DNA from: Antarcticimicrobium luteum
GTDB taxonomy: Bacteria > Pseudomonadota > Alphaproteobacteria > Rhodobacterales > Rhodobacteraceae
DNA: 64,000 nucleotides
Assembly: GCF_004358185.1 (NCBI RefSeq)
Contig: NZ_SMUV01000072.1
Location: 217,534 to 281,533, forward strand
Reading direction: 5' to 3'
Shown: positions 1 to 10,188 of the stretch, piece after piece
How positions within the stretch are numbered: position 1 is the stretch's first letter
Layout: each line of letters starts with the position of its first letter
Position numbers and translations under genes: made by a program
Notes under the pieces: generated by a model
Told to the model about the DNA's origin: nothing
What the model saw: the letters and a program-made list of their open reading frames with translations, nothing else
Databases searched by the model: none

Positions 1-227
1 ATCTGGTTGTGATCCAGCGAGGCCACGATCAGCGACCGCCCGTCGCGTTCCAGCAGCGATTGCGTCTCCAGCCGCTGCAACGCCTCGCGGATCGGCGTGC
101 GCGACATGCCGAAGCGCTCGGCCAGTTCGCTCTCCACCAGTCGGTCGCCGGGTCGGTAGACGCCAATGTCGATCGCCTCGAGGATCAGGGAATAGGCGTC
201 CTTGGGCGGTTGCTTGCTCTGGTTCAT
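1..227 (-). CDS. GntR-family transcriptional regulator, N-terminal part (runs off left edge)
   Basis: The 75 visible residues start at an ATG (227) and form a winged helix-turn-helix of the GntR type: an early 'AYSLILEAI' helix, the turn 'YRPGDRLVESELAERFGMS', then 'RTPIREALQRLE', the diagnostic recognition helix of this family. The effector-binding domain lies beyond the window, so the subfamily (FadR, VanR or other) and the ligand cannot be read; FadR-type (FCD) is only the commonest possibility. The gene is divergent from the HAD hydrolase that begins near 330, so the roughly 100 bp between them may carry its operator. Partial because of the window edge, not broken. Confidence 0.85.
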   Translation of the reverse strand, partial: MNQSKQPPKDAYSLILEAIDIGVYRPGDRLVESELAERFGMSRTPIREALQRLETQSLLERDGRSLIVASLDHNQ

Positions 228-329
228 GCGGCGGTTACTCTCCTCTTGGTGGAAGATGCATACAGTCCCTGGCACCGGCCGATCAAGGACGCCATTGTCA
301 CATGGGTAATGCAGGATTACATCGGAGCC

Positions 330-974
330 ATGGTCAAACACGCCTTTCACCACGTCTCGCACTGGGTCTTCGACCTGGACAACACGCTCTATCCGCCGCA
401 GGCGCGGCTGTTCGACCAGATCGAGCAGCGCATGACCCGCTATGTGATGGAGACGCTGAACCTCACCCGGCCCGAGGCCGACCGGCTGCGCAAGACCTAC
501 TGGGCAGAGTACGGCACCACCCTGGCCGGGCTGATGCGGGTGCACGGGATAGACCCAGCCCGCTATCTGGTCGAGGTGCATGACATCTCGCTCGATCATC
601 TCGAACGGGACAGCGATCTGGCCGCCCATATCGCCGATCTGCCGGGCCGGCGCATCGTCTATACAAACGGCTCAGCCCCCTATGCCGAACGGGTGCTGGA
701 GGCGCGCGGTCTGGCGGGGCTGTTCGACGCGGTCTATGGCGTCGAACACGCGGACTTTCGCCCCAAGCCCGAGCGGGAAGCCTTCGAGGCGGTGTTCGCC
801 CGCGACGGGGTCGAGCCCGCTCGCGCCGCGATGTTCGAGGACGACCCGCGCAACCTGGCCGCGCCGCACCAGATGGGAATGCGCACCGTGCATGTGGCCC
901 CCGACCGGCATGACGCCGAGCATATCCATCATCACACCGACAATTTGACAGAGTTCCTGTCCCAATTGACCTGA
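330..974 (+). CDS. HAD-superfamily hydrolase, pyrimidine 5'-nucleotidase type
   Basis: A 214-residue cytosolic HAD phosphatase. Motif I is 'FDLDNTLY' (nucleophile Asp15, acid/base Asp17), motif II is the Thr of 'VYTNGS', the conserved Lys is in 'DFRPKP', and motif III is 'FEDDPRN', which binds Mg2+. The sequence pattern matches the pyrimidine 5'-nucleotidase (SDT1/YjjG-like) branch, which dephosphorylates nucleoside or small sugar monophosphates; the exact substrate is not visible. The start is uncertain: ATG at 330 leaves the usual short N-terminus before motif I, and an in-frame ATG at 309 would add 7 residues. The gene stands alone and is divergent from the GntR gene. Confidence 0.85.
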   Translation: MVKHAFHHVSHWVFDLDNTLYPPQARLFDQIEQRMTRYVMETLNLTRPEADRLRKTYWAEYGTTLAGLMRVHGIDPARYLVEVHDISLDHLERDSDLAAHIADLPGRRIVYTNGSAPYAERVLEARGLAGLFDAVYGVEHADFRPKPEREAFEAVFARDGVEPARAAMFEDDPRNLAAPHQMGMRTVHVAPDRHDAEHIHHHTDNLTEFLSQLT

Positions 975-1083
975 GCATCGGCCCAAAGGCGCCGCATTGC
1001 AGCATTGCGACAATTCGCGCGTTCAAATTGCGGCAGCATTCCATACCTAGACGGTTCCGATACCCCAACTCGAAAGGTTGAAC

Positions 1084-1296
1084 ATGTCCGCCTCCGCGCC
1101 CGATCACGCGTCCGATCACCATGGCTCAAACCATCCCGACACCCGAACCACCGTCTGGGTGCTGGTTGCCGTCGTCCTCTTTCTCGCGCTCTGGGCCACC
1201 TCGGTCGCGCTGTTCGGCATTCCCGGCCTGTACATCCCGGCGCTGGCGCTGGTGCCGGTGATCTACCTTCTGCTGATCACCATCGCCTGGGGCTGA
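1084..1296 (+). CDS. Small integral membrane protein, unknown function
   Basis: A 70-residue protein with a polar, His-rich N-terminus of about 20 residues followed by two hydrophobic segments (about residues 23-45 and 49-68), consistent with a two-helix hairpin in the inner membrane. The ATG at 1084 is preceded by AAAGG at 1073-1077, a reasonable ribosome binding site six bases away; a TTG two codons upstream is less likely. It lies 79 bp before the UbiH-type gene on the same strand and may be cotranscribed. I do not recognise a named family and assign no function. Confidence 0.7.
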   Translation: MSASAPDHASDHHGSNHPDTRTTVWVLVAVVLFLALWATSVALFGIPGLYIPALALVPVIYLLLITIAWG

Positions 1297-1375
1297 CCTG
1301 TCCCCCGGGTCAGGATGTCGTCTGGCCTCTGCCCCGCCGACGCACTAGGAATGTGGCAAAGCCCGGAGGCACGCC

Positions 1376-2572
1376 ATGAGCCAAACCTGCGACATCCTGA
1401 TTTCCGGCGGCGGCATCGCCGGCCTGACCGCGGCCGCCGCCTTTGGCCATGCGGGATTCGATGTGATCTGCGTCGATCCGGCCCCGCCGGTGACCGAACG
1501 CGATGCCGAAGGCTCGGACCTGCGCACCACCGCGATTCTGCAACCCGGTCAGGCGCTGATGGCGCGTTGCGGGCTGTGGGACCGGCTGGCCGGTGAGGCC
1601 GCCGCATTGCAGATCATGCGCATCGTCGACGCCGGCGGCGAAATGCCGGAACCGCGCGTGGTGCGCGAATTCAACGCCGCCGACATCTCCGAACAGCCGT
1701 TCGGCTGGAACCTGCCCAACTGGCTGCTGCGGCGCGAGCTGGTGGCGCATCTGGCCGGGCTGCCCAACGTGGATTTCCGCCCCGGAACCGGCACCACCAC
1801 GCTGTTCACCCGCACCGCCGAGGCCCGCGTCGGCCTCTCCGACGGGGCCCGTGTCACCGCCCGGCTGGTGCTGGCCTGCGACGGGCGTACCTCGCCAATG
1901 CGCGAGGCCGCCGGCATCCCGGTGCACGCCATGCGGTACGGGCAAAAGGCGCTGGCCTTCGCCACCACCCATCCGATCCCGCATGAAAACGTCTCGACCG
2001 AGATCCACCGCTCCGGCGGGCCGTTCACGCTGGTGCCGCTGCCCGACTATCAGGGCAGCCCCTCCTCCGCCGTGGTGTGGATGGAGCGCGGACCGCGCGC
2101 GATGGAGCTGATGCAGATGGAGGCCGAGGCCTTCAATGCGGCGATGACCGAACGCTCCTGCAGCCTGTTCGGGCCCCTGCAACTCGCCTCGCGCCGCACG
2201 GTCTGGCCGATCATCAGCCAGCGGGCCGAGCGGATGGCCGGCGAGCGCGTGGCGCTGATGGCCGAGGCGGCGCATGTGGTGCCGCCGATCGGCGCGCAGG
2301 GGCTGAACATGTCGCTGGGCGATCTGCGCGCCCTGCTGGAGCTGGCCGAGGCCCGGCCCGAGGGGCTGGGCGATGCCCAGATGCTGGAGGCCTATCACAA
2401 GGCGCGCCATTCCGAGGTGATGGTGCGGGTGACCGGCATCGACCTGCTGAACCGCGCCTCCATGGCGGGCGCGCAGCCGCTGCGCGATGTTCGCGCCGCA
2501 GGGCTCAGCGCGCTCTATTCGCTGGCCCCGGTGCGCAAGACGCTGATGCAGATGGGTCTGGGCGTGCGCTGA
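1376..2572 (+). CDS. UbiH/UbiF/Coq6-type FAD-dependent hydroxylase
   Basis: A 398-residue flavoprotein monooxygenase of the ubiquinone-hydroxylase family, which hydroxylates the aromatic ring of ubiquinone precursors at the inner membrane. The N-terminal dinucleotide fold carries GGGIAG at residues 11-16, the DG motif appears as 'CDGRTSPMRE', and the second FAD segment is 'AEAAHVVPPIGAQGLNMSLGD'-like near residues 300-320. In that segment the usual GDAAH reads AEAAH, replacing the Asp that contacts the FAD ribityl chain, so which hydroxylation it performs is uncertain. The ATG is preceded by GGAGG at good spacing. It converges with the aminotransferase gene that ends at 2698. Confidence 0.85.
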   Translation: MSQTCDILISGGGIAGLTAAAAFGHAGFDVICVDPAPPVTERDAEGSDLRTTAILQPGQALMARCGLWDRLAGEAAALQIMRIVDAGGEMPEPRVVREFNAADISEQPFGWNLPNWLLRRELVAHLAGLPNVDFRPGTGTTTLFTRTAEARVGLSDGARVTARLVLACDGRTSPMREAAGIPVHAMRYGQKALAFATTHPIPHENVSTEIHRSGGPFTLVPLPDYQGSPSSAVVWMERGPRAMELMQMEAEAFNAAMTERSCSLFGPLQLASRRTVWPIISQRAERMAGERVALMAEAAHVVPPIGAQGLNMSLGDLRALLELAEARPEGLGDAQMLEAYHKARHSEVMVRVTGIDLLNRASMAGAQPLRDVRAAGLSALYSLAPVRKTLMQMGLGVR

Positions 2573-2603
2573 AAGGCGTATTCAAAAGAACTTAGGGCGG
2601 CGC

Positions 2604-2676
2604 CCGGCCGCGGGCGGAAGCGAAGCGCCCGCCCATGGGGGCGGACGGGCGCTGCCCGGCGAAAACGCCCGGCGGA
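2604..2676. repeat. GC-rich inverted repeats in a convergent intergenic gap
   Basis: Between two convergent genes lies AGCGCCCG (2624-2631) pairing with CGGGCGCT (2646-2653), followed by GCCCGGCGAAAACGCCCGGC. It may act in transcription termination or mRNA 3'-end protection, but no T tract is present. A closely similar GCCCGGCG-AAAA-CGCCGGGC hairpin occurs at 22719-22738, so this looks like a dispersed genomic element. Confidence 0.4.
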
Positions 2677-2697
2677 ACGTTGGTTCAGCGTCGCGCT

Positions 2698-3822
2698 TTA
2701 CAGCACCTGGTCGATAACCGCCTTCAGCCGCGCCACCGTGGCCGGCACGTCGTAAAGCTTGTCGAGCCCGAAGAGCCCCAGCCGGAAGGTCCTGAAATCC
2801 TCCGGCTCATCGCATTGCAGCGGCACGCCGGCGGCGATCTGCATCCCCAATGCGGCGAATTTCTTGCCGTTCTGGATCTCCGGATCGCCGGTATAGCTGA
2901 CCACCACCCCCGGCGCACCGAAGCCCTCGGCGGCGACGGAAACGACGCCCTTGTCCTTCAGCATCGCGCGCACGGAATTGCCCAGCTCCCACTGTGCGGC
3001 GCACAGCTTGTCGAACCCATACTCCCGCGTCTCGGCCATGGTGTCGCGGAAGACGCGCAGCGCATCGGTCGGCATGGTGGCGTGATAGGCGTGACCGCCG
3101 TTCTCATAGGCCTGCATGATCTGCCGCCATTTCTTGAGATCCAGCGCGAAACTGTCGCTCTCGGTCTCGGCCAGCCGCGCCTCCGCGCGCTCCGACAGCA
3201 TCACCAGCCCGGCCGAGGGCGAGGCGCTCCAGCCCTTCTGCGGGGCCGAGATCAGCACATCGACGCCGGTCTTGCCCATGTCGACCCAGGCACAACCGGA
3301 GGCGATGCAATCGAGCACCATCAGCGCGCCGACCTCATGCGCGGCCGAAGCCAGCGCGGTGACGTAATCGTCGGGCAGGATCACCCCCGCCGCGGTCTCC
3401 ACATGCGGGGCGAAGACGACGCCGGGCCGTTCCGCCCGGATCGCCGCGACCACCTCCTCTACAGGGGCCGGCGCAAAGGGGGCGGGCTGCGCATTGCCGG
3501 TCTGGCGCGCCTTCATCACCGTGGTCCTGGTGGTCAGCCCGCCGGTTTCCACGATCTGCGACCAGCGATAGGAGAACCAGCCGTTGCGCACCACCAGCGC
3601 CTCTTGCCCCCGGGCGAACTGGCGCACCACGGCCTCCATCGCATAGGTGCCGCCGCCGGGCACCAGCGCGACGCCCTGCGCGCCGTAAACCTCGCGCAGC
3701 ATCTCGGAGATGTCGCGCATCACCTGCTGAAAGGCGGCGGACATGTGGTTGAGCGACCGGTCGGTGAAGACGACCGAGAATTCTTCCATCCCCTGCGGGT
3801 CGACGGTATCTAGCAGCGCCAT
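2698..3822 (-). CDS. Class V PLP-dependent aminotransferase (alanine-glyoxylate / serine-glyoxylate type)
   Basis: A 374-residue fold-type I aminotransferase, class V. The Schiff-base lysine is Lys196 in 'ISAPQKGWSASP', the cofactor Asp is in 'LMVLDCIASG', and the N-terminal 'VPGGGTYAMEAVVRQ' matches the phosphate-binding Gly-rich segment of the AGXT/SGAT group. It should move an amino group between a small amino acid (Ala, Ser or similar) and an oxo acid such as glyoxylate; the exact pair is not readable. ATG at 3822 is chosen because AGGAGA precedes it at seven bases; a longer in-frame start at 3882 lacks this. It is 71 bp from the Lrp gene pair on the same strand. Confidence 0.85.
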   Translation of the reverse strand: MALLDTVDPQGMEEFSVVFTDRSLNHMSAAFQQVMRDISEMLREVYGAQGVALVPGGGTYAMEAVVRQFARGQEALVVRNGWFSYRWSQIVETGGLTTRTTVMKARQTGNAQPAPFAPAPVEEVVAAIRAERPGVVFAPHVETAAGVILPDDYVTALASAAHEVGALMVLDCIASGCAWVDMGKTGVDVLISAPQKGWSASPSAGLVMLSERAEARLAETESDSFALDLKKWRQIMQAYENGGHAYHATMPTDALRVFRDTMAETREYGFDKLCAAQWELGNSVRAMLKDKGVVSVAAEGFGAPGVVVSYTGDPEIQNGKKFAALGMQIAAGVPLQCDEPEDFRTFRLGLFGLDKLYDVPATVARLKAVIDQVL

Positions 3823-3893
3823 GTGCGATCTCCTGTGCTTTTGCCTGCTCATACCGCGCGGGGATGGTTTCGGCAAAGGCAAAGCTGTCGCGC

Positions 3894-5959
<2,066 letters not shown>

Positions 5960-6005
5960 GGCATATCGGCGCGGGCCGGGGTCCGCGCCGCAGCCGCAGT
6001 TCAAA

Positions 6006-6036
6006 GGGCCCCGGTCATGTGCCGGGGCCTATATTT
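6006..6036 (+). terminator. Intrinsic terminator downstream of ilvC
   Basis: GGCCCCGG (6007-6014) pairs with CCGGGGCC (6022-6029) around a 7-nt loop, with a flanking G-U pair and a TATATTTT tail. It lies 47 bp after the ilvC stop and before the next gene on the same strand, so it ends the ilvC transcript. Confidence 0.85.
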
Positions 6037-6057
6037 TAGGCGAGGAAATCGCGCCAG

Positions 6058-6969
6058 ATGCCTGACATTACAGCAAAAAGCTGGATCATGCTGAGCCTGC
6101 TCGGGATGATCTGGGGCGGCACCTTTCTGGTGCAGGAGATGGCGTTGGCGGGGCTGACGCCGTTCTGGCTGGCGGCCTCACGCATCGGCTTCGGCGCGGC
6201 GCTGACCTGCGCGGTCTGGGGCTGGCGCGGCGGGCGGCTGTTCAAGGTGGCTCCCACGGGATTTCAATGGGTTAGCCTGTTCAGCATCGGATTTCTCAGT
6301 TCCACGATTCCTTTCATGCTGCTGGCCTGGGGACAGCAATATGTGACCTCGGGGTTTGCCGGGGTGTCGATGGCGAGCGTGGCGCTGATCGTGCTGCCGC
6401 TGGCGCATGTGTTCGTGCCAGGCGAGCGGATGTCCCTGCGGCGGGTGCTGGGATTTGTCATCGGATTTGCCGGGGTCGCCCTGCTGGTCGGCGGGCAAGC
6501 CCTTGACTCAACTGGGTTATCCCTGGAGATGCCGGGCCGGATCGCCTGTGTCGGCGCTGCCGCCTGCTATGCCGTCAGCTCGGTGCAGATGCGAACTCTG
6601 CCGCCGGTGGACCCGATCGGACTGTCGGCGGTTCTGCTGCTGATCGGGGCGCTGGGGGTGGTGCCGGTGGCGCTGATGGTCGAGGGGGTGCCGCCGGTGC
6701 CGGATGCCCGGACGCTGTGGCTGGTGGCCTTTCTCGGGCTGGTGCCGACGGCGGGGGCGAACCTGTTGCGGGTCACGCTGGTGCGCAGCGCGGGGCCGGT
6801 TTTCCTGAGCATTGTCAATTACATGGTCCCCGTCTGGTCGGTGCTGCTGGGGGCACTGATCCTGAGCGAGCCGCTGCCACCCTCGCTGCTGACGGCGCTG
6901 GTGCTGATCCTTTGCGGCGTGGGGCTGAGCCAGTATGGGGCGCTGCGGCGGCTGTTTCTGGGGCGGTGA
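6058..6969 (+). CDS. EamA/DMT-superfamily membrane transporter
   Basis: A 303-residue inner membrane protein with about ten hydrophobic segments arranged as two EamA repeats (about residues 8-140 and 155-295). Family features visible are 'IWGGTFLVQEMALAGLTPFWLAASR'-type residues in the first repeat and 'YMVPVWSVLLGALILSEPL' in the second. Relatives export amino acids or other small metabolites; the substrate cannot be deduced. ATG at 6058 follows AGGA. The gene begins 22 bp after the ilvC terminator, so it is probably transcribed separately. Nothing in the sequence looks damaged. Confidence 0.9.
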   Translation: MPDITAKSWIMLSLLGMIWGGTFLVQEMALAGLTPFWLAASRIGFGAALTCAVWGWRGGRLFKVAPTGFQWVSLFSIGFLSSTIPFMLLAWGQQYVTSGFAGVSMASVALIVLPLAHVFVPGERMSLRRVLGFVIGFAGVALLVGGQALDSTGLSLEMPGRIACVGAAACYAVSSVQMRTLPPVDPIGLSAVLLLIGALGVVPVALMVEGVPPVPDARTLWLVAFLGLVPTAGANLLRVTLVRSAGPVFLSIVNYMVPVWSVLLGALILSEPLPPSLLTALVLILCGVGLSQYGALRRLFLGR

Positions 6970-7321
6970 GTCGGGGGGTGTCCACCGGTCGTAAACGGAT
7001 CTGTGGATGATTTCGGATTTCTTCGAAAAATCAGCGGGTTTTGCCCGCTTTCTCGTGCCTGGGGCCGGAGCGTGTTTACCTTCCCTCCTGCGAAATCGGG
7101 CGAAAATGTTCGATTTGTACAAAATGGAGCGGAAACTCCCCGTTCCATTTTCTCCGCTTTCAGTGGTGCGAACAGGAAATCCCGGCGTGAACGAGGCGTT
7201 CGGTGGGGTTACCGCCGGGGTGGAAAAATATCGGGGAGTTTAGGGGCGAGTCTGTACAGTCCGCCGCGGGCCGCCTCGATGCGCGAGCGGCGGCCTTCGG
7301 CCGTGTTCCGAGCCGTGCAGG
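6970..7321. other. Intergenic region, AT-richer, with palindromic DNA
   Basis: The 352 bp between the convergent transporter and folP hold no credible gene. Base composition drops in G+C from about 7000 to 7250. It contains the 10-bp palindrome TTTGTACAAA (7115-7124), overlapping the left arm of an inverted repeat AAAATGGA (7121-7128) / TCCATTTT (7144-7151). Its role is unknown; a regulatory site or 3'-end structure is possible. Confidence 0.5.
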
Positions 7322-8323
7322 TTATCCCCTTGCCGCCTGCCAGAGGCGCAGCGCCTGGGCGGTTTCAGGGACGTCGTGGACGCGCAGGATCTGCGCCCCC
7401 TGCGCAAATCCGGCAAGGCCGACGGCGATCGAGCCGGGCGCGCGGGCCTCGTGGCGCGGCTCCTGCCCGATGGTGCCGATGAACTTCTTGCGCGAGACGC
7501 CGAGCAGGACCGGGCAGCCGAGCCCATGGAAAAGCGCGAGGCCGCGCAAGAGGCTGAGGTTGTGCTCCCGCGTCTTGCCAAAGCCGATGCCGGGATCGGT
7601 GACGATGCGGGAGCGCGGGATGCCCTGCGCCTCCAGCGCGGCGATGCGGCCGGCGAGGAAATCGTAGACGTCGAGCAGAACGTCGTCATAGCGCGGATCG
7701 TCCTGCATGGTCTCCGGCTTGCCCTGCGAATGCATGACGCAGACCGGAACCCCGCGCGCGGCGCAGAGCGGCGCGAGATCCGCGTCGAAGGTGAAGCCGG
7801 CCACATCGTTGACGAGATCGGCGCCGGCCTGGAGCGCGGCCGCGGCCACCGGGGCCTTGCGGGTGTCGATGGAGATCGGGATGTTGCTGTCCCGGCGGAT
7901 CGCGGCGATCACCGGGGCGGTGCGGGCGATCTCCTGCTCCACCGGCACCGGGGCGGCGCCGGGGCGGGTGGATTCGCCGCCGATGTCGAGAATGTCGGCG
8001 CCGGCGTCGATCATCGCGCGGGCGCCGGCCAGCGCGGCGTCACTGTCATGGTGCCTGCCGCCGTCGGAAAAGCTGTCGGGGGTGGTGTTGAGAATCCCCA
8101 TGACGTTGGGGCGGTCCATCGACAGGCCCGCCACCGGGGCGCGCGGGGCGGTGAGCGGCTCCAGGTCGTGATCGGGCACCTCGGCGGCGGGGATCACCTG
8201 CGGCGCGCGCCCGCGCGCCAGCGCCTCGACATGGGTGAACCAGAGCGGGCCGCCGGTCAGTTGCAGCGCGCCCGCCGGGCGGGCGGCGCCGTGCTGGACC
8301 AACGGGCGGTAATAGAAGGTCAT
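7322..8323 (-). CDS. folP: Dihydropteroate synthase
   Basis: A 333-residue enzyme that condenses 6-hydroxymethyl-dihydropterin diphosphate with p-aminobenzoate to give dihydropteroate, the sulfonamide target. The TIM-barrel motifs are in order: 'MGILNTTPDSFSDGG', 'DIGGESTRPGA', 'ISIDTRK', 'LVNDVAG', 'DPGIGFGKT', 'GVSRKKFIG' and a final 'RVHDV'. About 65 residues precede the first motif, longer than the E. coli enzyme and without a recognisable domain. ATG at 8323 overlaps the folB stop by four bases, so translation is coupled to folB. glmM, a frequent downstream neighbour of folP, is not present here. Confidence 0.97.
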   Translation of the reverse strand: MTFYYRPLVQHGAARPAGALQLTGGPLWFTHVEALARGRAPQVIPAAEVPDHDLEPLTAPRAPVAGLSMDRPNVMGILNTTPDSFSDGGRHHDSDAALAGARAMIDAGADILDIGGESTRPGAAPVPVEQEIARTAPVIAAIRRDSNIPISIDTRKAPVAAAALQAGADLVNDVAGFTFDADLAPLCAARGVPVCVMHSQGKPETMQDDPRYDDVLLDVYDFLAGRIAALEAQGIPRSRIVTDPGIGFGKTREHNLSLLRGLALFHGLGCPVLLGVSRKKFIGTIGQEPRHEARAPGSIAVGLAGFAQGAQILRVHDVPETAQALRLWQAARG

Positions 8324-9246
8324 AGGCGCGCCTGCACCACCGGAACGCTGCGCAACGGCAGGCCGGGATCGGCGGCGGGCGCATCGGCGCCGATCACCAG
8401 CATCTCGTCGGCGGCGAAGGTGGCGGCGAACCAGGCGGCCAGCGCCACCGCGTCGCCGGGCTGGGTCGAGGGGCCGTCGACCGCGTCGAGCACGATCTTG
8501 GACGGGGCCCAGACGCTGATCTGGCGGTGTTTCATCGCCCAGTCGAGTTCGGTCCGGGTTTCGACCACGACGCAGCGGGGATCGCGGGCGGCCAGCACCC
8601 AGGCGTTCTGTTCGATGGCCAGCAGGTCGATCCGGCGCTGGGTCATGCGGTGACCGGTGCGGGGGCCGGGCATCTCCGGCGCGCCGACGCAGAGAACCAG
8701 CGGGCGGTCGCCCAGTTCGAGCTGGTCGAGCCAGCCGGAGAGGTTTTCCGAGGCGATGGCGGCGTTGGACAGATAGACCAGCCGCGGATGCGGGCGGTCA
8801 TCCTCGACCAGGGGGCCGTGGGCGGTCTGGTTGCGGGCGCGAACGATCTCGACCCCCAGCGCGCCGGGGCCGCGATCGAGTTTTTCGACGCGGACGAAGG
8901 CGCGGATCGCCTGCGGCTCCAGCAGGATGCGTTCGGCGATACGCTCGGCCAGGGTTTCCAGGAGGTTCAGACGCTCTTCGGCCAGTTCATGCGCGATCGC
9001 CTCGGTCACCCGGTCGTAGGAGAGGATGCGGTCGACATCGTCGTCGATCGGGCCGGTCAGCGGCTCGACCTCGACCACGACGTTGAAACAGACCCGCTGG
9101 GTGGTGCCGCGCTCGGCCTGGAAGGCGCCGATCTCGACCTCGACCACGTGGTCGCGCACCGAGATGCGGTCGAGCGGGCGGCGCGGCGCGGTGGCCGCGG
9201 CCCGTTCGGAGGGATGCGCGAAGGCAAGGCGGATTTCGGTGGTCAT
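8320..9246 (-). CDS. folB: Dihydroneopterin aldolase with long C-terminal extension
   Basis: A 308-residue protein. Residues from about 20 to 130 are a FolB domain, which cleaves 7,8-dihydroneopterin to 6-hydroxymethyl-dihydropterin; the catalytic Glu is in 'VEIGAFQAERG' and the Lys in 'VRVEKLDRG'. FolB alone is about 120 residues, so the remaining 180 or so are an extra domain. It contains 'VWAPSKIVL' and 'GDAVALAAWFAA', which resemble the C-terminal half of amino acid kinase folds, but no kinase active site is evident. ATG 9246 is preferred because AAAGG precedes it; a GTG at 9276 is the alternative. It overlaps folP by four bases. Confidence 0.88.
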   Translation of the reverse strand: MTTEIRLAFAHPSERAAATAPRRPLDRISVRDHVVEVEIGAFQAERGTTQRVCFNVVVEVEPLTGPIDDDVDRILSYDRVTEAIAHELAEERLNLLETLAERIAERILLEPQAIRAFVRVEKLDRGPGALGVEIVRARNQTAHGPLVEDDRPHPRLVYLSNAAIASENLSGWLDQLELGDRPLVLCVGAPEMPGPRTGHRMTQRRIDLLAIEQNAWVLAARDPRCVVVETRTELDWAMKHRQISVWAPSKIVLDAVDGPSTQPGDAVALAAWFAATFAADEMLVIGADAPAADPGLPLRSVPVVQARL

Positions 9247-9351
9247 GGGCTCGGGCCTTTGATCGGGATCGGTCACAGCCCGAGGTTTAGGCTGCGGGCG
9301 CCCTTTTAACAGGCCCGTTCGCGCCGCACCAGCGACCGAAAGCGGCGCGCC

Positions 9352-10014
9352 TTATTCGGACGAAGCGGTCTGGTTCGACGCGGTGCGGAAGTTGTGCCGG
9401 TAGAAGATATGAACGCCGATCTGCGCCGTCTTCTGGTAGACCCGGGCCCAGCGCGGCTGAACCGCCTTGGTGTGGTAATGGGTGGCGCCCTTGGTCAGGT
9501 CGCCGGCGGTCCCGTCCATCACCGCGCGGGCGACCTTGGATACCCGCTCGAACGCCTTGGGCTCGGAGATCACCTCGGCGTGGCCGTCGCAGGTGTAGGT
9601 GAACTGGCACTGATAGCGTTTGCCGGTGCCCTGGCGGATCACGCCGCAGAGGCTGTCGGGGAAGCGGGCGCTCTTGACCCGGTTCATGATCACCTCGGCC
9701 ACTGCGAACTGGCCCTTCACGGTTTCGCCGCGGGCCTCGAAATAGAGCGCCTCGGCGAGGCATTTCCAGTTGTCGCCGCCCTCGGGCGCGGGCTGGGCAT
9801 CGAGCCAGTCCTTGGAGAAGGCGAAGGGGATCTGTTTGCCGGTGTCGCGCTTGGAACGGGACACGCTGAGCAGCGATTTCAGCCGGTTGCCGGGCACGGC
9901 GTTCAGCGTCGATTGCTCGCGCTGGAACAGCCCCTTGAGGCCGGTGTCGGCCTGGACGGCAAAAGGAGAACACACCGCGCAGAACACGGCGGCAGCGGCC
10001 AGAAGTCTTTTCAT
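9352..10014 (-). CDS. Secreted cell wall hydrolase, SleB/Hydrolase_2 family
   Basis: A 220-residue exported protein. The N-terminus 'MKRLLAAAAVFCAVCSPFAVQA' is a Sec signal peptide. The C-terminal domain (about residues 85-205) matches the SleB family of peptidoglycan hydrolases, with 'CLAEALYFEARGE' carrying the catalytic Glu, then 'VAEVIMNRV' and 'GATHYHT'. It would cleave the glycan or remodel murein in the periplasm. The start at 10014 places the signal peptide at the N-terminus; an in-frame codon at 10032 adds only six polar residues. It lies 105 bp before folB on the same strand, with no terminator seen between them. Confidence 0.88.
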   Translation of the reverse strand: MKRLLAAAAVFCAVCSPFAVQADTGLKGLFQREQSTLNAVPGNRLKSLLSVSRSKRDTGKQIPFAFSKDWLDAQPAPEGGDNWKCLAEALYFEARGETVKGQFAVAEVIMNRVKSARFPDSLCGVIRQGTGKRYQCQFTYTCDGHAEVISEPKAFERVSKVARAVMDGTAGDLTKGATHYHTKAVQPRWARVYQKTAQIGVHIFYRHNFRTASNQTASSE

Positions 10015-10188
10015 CTCAACCCCACAACGCATGGTGCGCGCCAGACCTCCCCAGGCGAGCGCAGGGGGCGAGGTAACCCGGTTGGAGCGAAAAGTCCAGT
10101 TGCGCCCGGTTTTCAGGCAGTTTGCGAACCCGCTCCGGGCCGCGGCGCGGCACCGGGCGCGGAGGGAAGGGTAAATATTTACAAGATG

